Below are positions 58,402 through 64,000 of a stretch of 64,000 bases of DNA, piece by piece. The DNA is taken from assembly GCA_041447245.1 (NCBI GenBank), contig JBGMEA010000006.1, forward strand, positions 1 to 64,000. The letters are read 5' to 3'. The DNA is from JBGMEA01 sp041447245. Its GTDB lineage: Bacteria; Bacillota; Clostridia; Eubacteriales; Anaerofustaceae. Below the pieces are notes generated by a model, which saw nothing but the letters and a program-made list of their open reading frames with translations, did no database searches and had not been told where the DNA came from. Within the stretch, counting starts at the first letter, position 1. The number at the start of each line of letters is the position of its first letter. The translations under genes were made by a program, and so were the position numbers.

Positions 58402-60187
58402 CTAATTCGTGATTCTCAAGGATGCTGTTGCGAGAAGCACCTGTGCTGAACTATCGTAAATGTTAATTGTAAATATCCCGGTATCACCGTAGCGAGGATC
58501 CCAATTGTCACCGCATAACAAATAGGAATCATCACCTTCAAAGGAGCGATAAAACTTTCCTGATTCTACTGAATTGTCGGGAAATATGATTTCATAATGC
58601 AATACAATCACTCCGTTGGGCGGAGCGTTGGATACATGGATTTTAATAAACCAGGAATCATTTTTTGACACATACTTTAATGACGAATCGCTGTTTTCTC
58701 CAACCCGGTTGATAAGGATCGTGATTCGCCAGTCTGTCAATTCGGCATAGATCGCACCGCTGTTACGGTATTGCGCTCCCATGAGATCTTCGAGATAACT
58801 CATGGTCGTTGCATCCTCTTTTGTGAGATGCATTTTTACGTAACAGTATTCATAAGCATATTTCCCGTCCTTATACTCAAGCAGATACGGCAGGTAATCG
58901 GTATACGCCGCGTAATATTTCAGATCATCCATCAATGACATCGCAATGATATACCGACATTCGCATAACTCTGTCTGAGCGTCGTCATATCTCAGCGGCA
59001 TGGCATCGAACACCGTGATCGCTTCCTGATACTGCGCATTTGTTTTCAGTCCCTCGCCGCAATTCATTGCCAGCTCGTAAGAGTCGCCGTACCACGCGAT
59101 TTTCGCGTAGGTTACGCCTGCCTGCACGACATCTCCCGCGGCAAGCAAATCGCTGGCTTCCCTGTAGATGATTGCCGGACGGATGACAAACAGTCCGATG
59201 CTCAATAAAACCGCAACAGAGGATAAAACGACGAGTGTTTTTAATATCATGGAGTTGCGCCGCTTCTCTCTTTTGCTTTTGTCTTTCCGTGAATCCTGCC
59301 GCAAGGCTTCGGCATTCCGTCGCCTGAGCCTGCGCGTCGGGGAAGTCTTTGATTGCTTCAAATACTTCCGCAGCACGCAGAAAATCGTTTATTGTTTTGG
59401 CTGCGTTTTTCCGCGCGATTCCTGTTCGGTAAATGGCCGCACTTTGCCTCTGTTTGCTTAAAGCGGCATTGGATGCCATATAACTTTCAAGTGTCTGACG
59501 ATATTCGTCATCTGCGGAGCGAAGTGCAATCCGGAATTTTTCATAATCAGTCAAATCGCGCTCCAGTGTGCCGAGCATTGCTTCCTCTTTCAGCCGCAGC
59601 TCTGCCAGCAGTTCACAGATATATGCCTGCGCTTGGGCATAATCCCTCTCCAGCACCGCTTCGCTGTAGTCATACGCCGACTGCCATTGTTCCGCCCGCA
59701 GGAAGTCAAATGCTTTTTGCAGCAGTGTTTCGTTGTCATCCGTCAAATCCGGTTCCGGCAGAGCCGCATCGCTTCGTTTCATGATCACATGTTTCAGCGG
59801 AATGTTCGGAATCGCAGATTGCGCCTGCATCGGAGTTGTGATGCCTTCTTTATTTTGCGATTGGTAAATAGGAGGCGGAACAGCATCGGACGGATTCCCG
59901 TTCTGCTGTTTGTTTTTTGGCTGGTGTTTTAAATACGCCGCATTGATCCAATAATATATAATAGCCGGACCCGCACTCAATCCTTTGATTGTATTGAGTT
60001 CATCTCCCATAATGATAATAGTTGCAATGAAAAATACAAAAAAAAGAATAACGGAATTCCACAGCGCAAATCGATTCGCTTTTTTTGAATCAATCGGCGC
60101 CTTTGCACTGATTTTGTAGATAAAAGGTGCCAGCATGTAAAAAACACATGTGAAAATCAATCCGAGAACAATGCTCAGCCAATCCAT
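58402..60187 (-). pseudogene. Frameshifted TPR-like membrane protein (paralogue of the gene at 60341)
   Basis: Two overlapping frames together match the intact downstream paralogue from end to end. The first (60187 to about 59240) has two membrane helices (VLGLIFTCVFYMLAPFIYKI), a Pro/Gln-rich linker and a helical TPR-like part (FLRAEQWQSAYDYSEAVLER). The second continues with the third helix (SVAVLLSIGLFVIRPAII), another repeat part and a beta-rich C-terminal domain. The switch is at an A5 run (plus-strand T5 at 59238-59242): removing one A restores DIK-TLVVLSS as in the paralogue. This is a real mutation or a sequencing error. GGAGGG precedes the ATG. Confidence 0.75.
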
Positions 60188-60195
60188 AAATCCCT

Positions 60196-60228
60196 CCGCA
60201 GTTCGGCAATGTATGCCATGATATGATT
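60196..60228 (-). repeat. Copy 1 of a conserved 33-bp 5-prime leader
   Basis: This block (CCGCAGTTCGGCAATGTATG and on) lies directly upstream of the frameshifted paralogue and differs from 62138-62170 at one position. It includes the SD. It shows that the duplication included the translation start region. Confidence 0.8.
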
Positions 60229-60250
60229 TTTTGTATTTTACCGATATGAA

Positions 60251-60300
60251 ACAAAAATTCTCGGTTGGACATTTGTGTCATTCGCGTTTGTCCAACCGAG
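60251..60300 (-). terminator. Terminator of the intact TPR-like gene
   Basis: CTCGGTTGGACA (60260-60271) and TGTCCAACCGAG (60289-60300) pair over 12 bp; on the minus strand the stem is followed by AATTTTTGTTT. It separates the two paralogues into independent transcripts. Confidence 0.85.
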
Positions 60301-60340
60301 GTTGTTGCTATTTTGATTATTCGCATAGCATCACGAAACG

Positions 60341-62128
60341 CTAATTCGTGATTCGTACCGAGCCTGTACCGATCACTTCGTTCGTTGCGTTGTTGTAGAC
60401 CGTAATCGTGCAATTTCCTGTGGTGCCGTACTGCTGAAATCCGCTGTATCCACACTCCAAATAGCATTTCGCCCCGTCATATCCTCCGGAATAAGTTCCC
60501 GTGTATGTTGCTTTGTCGGGATATGTGACTTTATAATACAGCTCGATTGCTCCATTCGGCGGGCCTCCCGCCACATTCATATGAAAATACCATGTGTCGT
60601 ATTTCGATACGGTACTGACTGAAGAGACCGAATCCGAGGCGTAACGGTTTGCCACGACGGAAACGGTCCATTTCGTGACATCGAAATAAATCGCACTGCT
60701 GTCTCGATACTGCGCTGCCGTCAGATCTTTGAGATAATTCATCGTCGTAGCGTCGTCTTTTGATCGATGCAGCTGTACATAGCAATATTTCTGCGCGTAT
60801 TCTCCATCCTTATATCCCTGCAATAAAAGCAGGTATGGATATGCCTCGGAATAATTGCCCTGATCCATGAGCGACATTGCCATAATATATCTGCATTCGG
60901 AAGCCTGTGTTTGCGCATCCGGAAATCTGGATGGAATTGCGTCAAAAACAACGATCGCTTCGGTGTACTGCCCGTTTGTTTGCAAGGTATTTCCGCACAT
61001 CATTGCCTGATCATACGAATCTTTGTACCATGCGTTCTTGGCGAAGTCGGTGCCTGCATCTTGATAGTTTCCCGCGGAAAGAGCGTCTTGCGCCTGGTTG
61101 TAAATGATCGCCGGTCGAATCACAAAGAACCCCAGCAGCAAGGAAACCGTTACGAAAAGTCCGACCCCGAGTAAAATTTTTGCTGTTTTTTTGTCCCTCA
61201 GCACGGCCTGCTCTCTTTTTTCTTTTGCAGCCTGCTGTATATCATGTGCACGGTTTCTGCATTCCGTTGCCTGTGCCTGTGCGTCGGAGAACTCTTCGAT
61301 TGTTTCAAACACTTCCGCAGCACGCAGGAAGTCGGCTTCTGTCCTGGCGGCGTTTTTTCGGGCAACTCCGGTTCGGTAAATGGCTTCGCTCCGTTTCTGC
61401 TTGCTCAATGCAATGGCGGATGCCGCATAATTTTCGAGTGTCTGCCGATAGCCGTCGTCGGCGGATCGAAGCGCAAATCGAAATTTCTCAAAATCGTTCG
61501 GGTCGCGTTCCAGTGTGCCGAGCATCGTTTCTTCCTTCAGCCTCAGCTCTGCCAGCAGTTCACAGATATATGCCCGTGCTTCGGAATAATCCCGTTCCAA
61601 CACCGTCTCACTGTAGTCAAACGCAGACTGCCATTGTTCCGCCCGCAGGAAGTTAAATGCTTTTTGCAGCAGTGTTTCGTTGTCATCCTCCAAATCCTGC
61701 GCAGGCAAAGCCTCATCGCTTCGTTTCATCACGGCATGATAAAGCGGCGCGTTCGGTTTCGGCGCCTGCATCGGAGCGGTCATGCTTTCTTTATTCTGCG
61801 GCTGATAAACCGGCGGCGGAACATTGGGGATTTGGCTTTCGCCCTGTTGCTTGCTTTTGGCCTGGTGCTTGAGGTAAGCTTGATTAATTAAATAATAAAG
61901 AAAAGCAGGGCCGACACTGATGTATTTCACTGTGGCCAATCCGCTCGCGTCAATCGCTGCCAGTATAAGAAGCAGAATCAAGAATACGACAACGGAATTC
62001 ACAATCGCAAACCGATTTGCCTGCTTCGCATCGATCGTGCCTGTATGTGATATTTTATAAAGAAAAGGTACGACCATATAACAAAAAAAAGTCACGACAA
62101 TGGCGATAATGACAGTAATCGGATCCAT
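60341..62128 (-). CDS. TPR-like membrane protein with beta-rich C-terminal domain, unrecognised
   Basis: A 595-residue protein. Two N-terminal helices (about residues 5-22 and 42-62) plus YYLINQAYLKHQ lead to a Pro/Gln-rich linker, then a cytosolic helical region with TPR-like spacing (residues 130-300). A third helix (about 317-338, LLLGFFVIRPAII) passes the membrane, followed by an outer helical repeat part (YQDAGTDFAKNAWYKDSYDQ) and a final beta-sandwich-like domain (GAIELYYKVTYPDKATYTG) ending VRITN. I know no named family. The layout suggests a surface-exposed sensor or scaffold. Confidence 0.65.
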   Translation of the reverse strand: MDPITVIIAIVVTFFCYMVVPFLYKISHTGTIDAKQANRFAIVNSVVVFLILLLILAAIDASGLATVKYISVGPAFLYYLINQAYLKHQAKSKQQGESQIPNVPPPVYQPQNKESMTAPMQAPKPNAPLYHAVMKRSDEALPAQDLEDDNETLLQKAFNFLRAEQWQSAFDYSETVLERDYSEARAYICELLAELRLKEETMLGTLERDPNDFEKFRFALRSADDGYRQTLENYAASAIALSKQKRSEAIYRTGVARKNAARTEADFLRAAEVFETIEEFSDAQAQATECRNRAHDIQQAAKEKREQAVLRDKKTAKILLGVGLFVTVSLLLGFFVIRPAIIYNQAQDALSAGNYQDAGTDFAKNAWYKDSYDQAMMCGNTLQTNGQYTEAIVVFDAIPSRFPDAQTQASECRYIMAMSLMDQGNYSEAYPYLLLLQGYKDGEYAQKYCYVQLHRSKDDATTMNYLKDLTAAQYRDSSAIYFDVTKWTVSVVANRYASDSVSSVSTVSKYDTWYFHMNVAGGPPNGAIELYYKVTYPDKATYTGTYSGGYDGAKCYLECGYSGFQQYGTTGNCTITVYNNATNEVIGTGSVRITN

Positions 62129-62137
62129 AAATACCCC

Positions 62138-62170
62138 CCGCAGTTCGGCAATGTATGCCTTGATATGATT
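62138..62170 (-). repeat. Copy 2 of the conserved 33-bp 5-prime leader
   Basis: Matches 60196-60228 with one difference (T for A in GCCTTGATATG). On the minus strand it ends in GGGGGG, the SD of the intact gene. Confidence 0.8.
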
Positions 62171-62183
62171 GTATTATAACTGT

Positions 62184-62213
62184 ATTTTATCACCATACAA
62201 AAAAGCATGTCAA
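62184..62213 (-). promoter_or_regulatory. Promoter of the intact TPR-like gene
   Basis: On the minus strand TTGACA (62213-62208), 18-bp spacer, TAAAAT (62189-62184). Confidence 0.55.
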
Positions 62214-62352
62214 TCGAATATTTGTAATAAATTAATTTGCTCAAGAACAATCTGTTGTTGCACTTCGTACGCGATGATATCGGGTTGATTTGCGGCACAC
62301 AATCGGTGTCATTCTTCTTGCCGTGCAAGGCAGTCGGAAATTCCAAACAATC

Positions 62353-62378
62353 AAAAAACGGCTGTTCAGCCGTTTTTT
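62353..62378. terminator. Bidirectional terminator after the YjiH-like gene
   Basis: CGGCTG and CAGCCG pair around TT and are flanked by six A and six T, a symmetric terminator usable on both strands. The core is almost the same as the one at 58348-58376. Confidence 0.9.
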
Positions 62379-62451
62379 GACAATCTGAACAGGCATAACA
62401 ATGCCTGATTTTTTATGCAATCTTGGCACAGTTCGGGGTGCTTGTGCTTTT

Positions 62452-63777
62452 CTACAGAAAGATCAATCCAAATAATCCGATCAGCACAATTGACAATATG
62501 ACTCTGATTAGCCAGATTACAATGAGTTCATGAAATTTTGAAGGAACATCTATCGCCATAATACTCGGCACAAAACCGGATAAGAACACAATGCAAGTGA
62601 CCGGCAATGCAGCCAAAAAGAATCGGGATGTCATTGTTAGGCCTCCTATTGCCAGGGCTTTGGCTCCTGTCGTTACAACCATCATCAAATCGACGATGGA
62701 CATGCCGGTGGCAGGAATCAATGCAGCTAAGTCTTGATATCCCATAAGCTTAAAGAACGGCCAGAAAATATATCCTACCCATGTGAAAATGGGTGTATAA
62801 GTGTTTAGCAGAATTCCCGCGACCATGTAAAAAGTTGCAATCGGAACGATTCTCGCAAGGATGGTGAACCCCATTTTTAACTGCTGTACGAATTTTTTCC
62901 CGATCGGATCAGCTTTTTCTGCCGCTGTTACGCCTTCTTCAAATGCTTTTCGAAGAATATTTTTATTATATTCGGGTTCTGGATCGGGCGTTGCTCCCTG
63001 ATAATATTCATTCGATTTATTTCTGGTCGGATACAATCTGACTTGAATTGCAGTGATGATGCAGGTCAGCAGTGTTACCAAAAGGAAATAGATACCCCAC
63101 TGATCCATGATATCCAAAAGCTGAGCAAATACCATATAATTGACGATGGAAGCTGTGGCAAAACCCGTACATACGATAAAGGATTCTTTTACTGTAATTT
63201 GACCTTCCCTGTACATTTGGTTGATTGCCATATGACCGATAGGGTAGTTTGCCAAATAGGAAGTGACCGACGCGACCGCGGTTCGCCCCGGCAGTTTGAA
63301 CAACGGTCTCCAAATCGGGCGAATCAGAACTCCTACGGCGCTTGCCAAACCATAATCGATCAGAAGCGGCAGCAAAAGCGAACCGATCAGCACCGTAAGC
63401 GCTACTGCTTTACTCAGTACATTCAGTACATTCGGACCCACTCCCTCGGCCAAAATAAAAGCCGGTCCAAAATGGAATAGACTGAAAACAATACACAGCA
63501 TACCGATGATTTTAAATAATGTGAACAGAATATCAACCGGTTTTTTATATGATTTTTGTATGATGATGCAATCATATAAACCATAAAGACCGGCAATTAA
63601 AACGATATAAGGAATATACGCGGCAAAATTTGCTTTTAAAAGATTGACAATCCAATTAATGGGAATTTGACTGCTCTCGCCCAGCGGCAGCTTTACAAAG
63701 AAGACGATGATACCAAGGATGCTGCAAACGATGAATTTAGCGATACTTTTGCTTGAAAGTTTTTTTGCGGTTTCCAT
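62452..63777 (-). CDS. YjiH-family (nucleoside-recognition/gate domain) membrane protein
   Basis: A 441-residue protein with about ten helices. GRTAVASVTSYLANYPIGHM (about 166-185) and FLAALPVTCIVFLSGFVPSI (about 393-412) resemble the gate-domain repeats of the YjiH/nucleoside-recognition group. Start at ATG 63777 follows GGAGG. Substrate is unknown; relatives are annotated only as membrane transporters. A close paralogue begins 24 bp upstream. Confidence 0.7.
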   Translation of the reverse strand: METAKKLSSKSIAKFIVCSILGIIVFFVKLPLGESSQIPINWIVNLLKANFAAYIPYIVLIAGLYGLYDCIIIQKSYKKPVDILFTLFKIIGMLCIVFSLFHFGPAFILAEGVGPNVLNVLSKAVALTVLIGSLLLPLLIDYGLASAVGVLIRPIWRPLFKLPGRTAVASVTSYLANYPIGHMAINQMYREGQITVKESFIVCTGFATASIVNYMVFAQLLDIMDQWGIYFLLVTLLTCIITAIQVRLYPTRNKSNEYYQGATPDPEPEYNKNILRKAFEEGVTAAEKADPIGKKFVQQLKMGFTILARIVPIATFYMVAGILLNTYTPIFTWVGYIFWPFFKLMGYQDLAALIPATGMSIVDLMMVVTTGAKALAIGGLTMTSRFFLAALPVTCIVFLSGFVPSIMAIDVPSKFHELIVIWLIRVILSIVLIGLFGLIFL

Positions 63778-63801
63778 AAATAGTCCTCCGTTATAATATT
63801 T

Positions 63802-64000
63802 TTATAAAAATAATAAACCGAACAATCCGATCAAAAGTATTGATAAGGCTACCCGAATTACCCAAAGAACAATGAGTTCGTGGAATTTTACAGGCACGTT
63901 AGTGGACAGGATACACGGCACGAAGCCGGAAAGAAAGACGATCATTGTGACGGGCAGCCCTGCAAGAAAATACCTTGCCGTCATGGACAATCCTCCCGCG
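63802..64000 (-). CDS. C-terminal end of a second YjiH-family protein (partial, cut by window edge)
   Basis: The minus-strand frame is open to the window end. It reads AGGLSMTARYFLAGLPVTM and ends LLIGLFGLLFL, very close to the C-terminus of the neighbour (IGGLTMTSRFFLAALPVTC and LIGLFGLIFL). Only about 65 residues are visible. The two genes are tandem paralogues 24 bp apart, probably one operon and possibly a heteromer. Confidence 0.75.
   Translation of the reverse strand, partial: AGGLSMTARYFLAGLPVTMIVFLSGFVPCILSTNVPVKFHELIVLWVIRVALSILLIGLFGLLFL

Noticed and set aside
59230..59250. Programmed -1 ribosomal frameshift in the TPR-like gene
   Set aside because: The downstream frame is +1 relative to the upstream frame, and no slippery heptamer in the correct phase is present.
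1..64000. CRISPR arrays, insertion sequences, prophage or integrase genes, tRNA genes
   Set aside because: No regularly spaced direct repeats, transposase or integrase motifs, or tRNA cloverleaf sequences were seen on either strand.

Overview
The window looks like a chromosomal segment of an anaerobic Bacillota (Clostridia-like) bacterium. Supporting signs are Shine-Dalgarno-led genes, TTGACA/TATAAT promoters, a T-box in front of the branched-chain operon, an AgrB/AgrD-type peptide system, the phoH-yqfF-ybeY-dgkA-cdd-era housekeeping string, and a DUF134/NifX/Mrp iron-sulfur cluster typical of strict anaerobes. I do not assign a genus. No tRNA, IS element, phage or CRISPR array was seen; one 5S rRNA lies at the left edge.

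Layout, left to right. 1-1.2 kb: 5S rRNA and a ketopantoate reductase. 1.2-6.1 kb: an operon resembling the orange-protein (ORP) clusters of anaerobes (DUF5320, DUF134 regulator, two NifX-like proteins, two ferredoxin-containing MinD/ParA ATPases, an MBL-fold protein, an Mrp ATPase). Its promoter is bracketed by a perfect 13-bp inverted repeat. 6.1-8.5 kb: small membrane proteins plus the decayed remnant of a TM2-domain paralogue. 8.7-16.1 kb: housekeeping operon phoH, pgpH/yqfF, ybeY, dgkA, cdd, era, tgt, yajC, then an NfeD-like protein. 16.2-23.3 kb: Nudix hydrolase, a membrane protein, and a sugar-use cluster (GPH symporter, GH13 and GH3 enzymes). 23.5-27.3 kb (minus strand): XRE-TPR regulator with a damaged C-terminus, then glnB, a small membrane gene and amt behind a long structured leader.

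27.4-35.2 kb (minus strand) is the most unusual region. A cyclic-peptide quorum-sensing locus (DUF5317, two paralogous sensor-like membrane proteins, AgrB, AgrD-like peptide) has no AgrC kinase or AgrA regulator visible. It lies between two GGDEF plus HD-GYP proteins, one with a membrane sensor and one with about six PAS domains. This suggests peptide signalling wired to cyclic di-GMP.

35.4-55.5 kb (minus strand) is amino-acid biosynthesis. An ilvBNCD-leuA-cimA-leuCDB operon is controlled by a T-box whose specifier reads CUC (Leu). A tyrA-aroB-aroA-aroC-aroKE-aroF-pheA operon is preceded by a 40-codon leader peptide packed with Phe and Tyr codons, followed by mutually exclusive antiterminator and terminator hairpins. 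55.5-64 kb: a flavodoxin, a membrane protein, an ABC exporter, two tandem paralogous TPR-like membrane proteins (one frameshifted), and two tandem YjiH-type membrane proteins, the last cut by the window end.

Functions are inferred from recognisable motifs read by eye; no database search was run.
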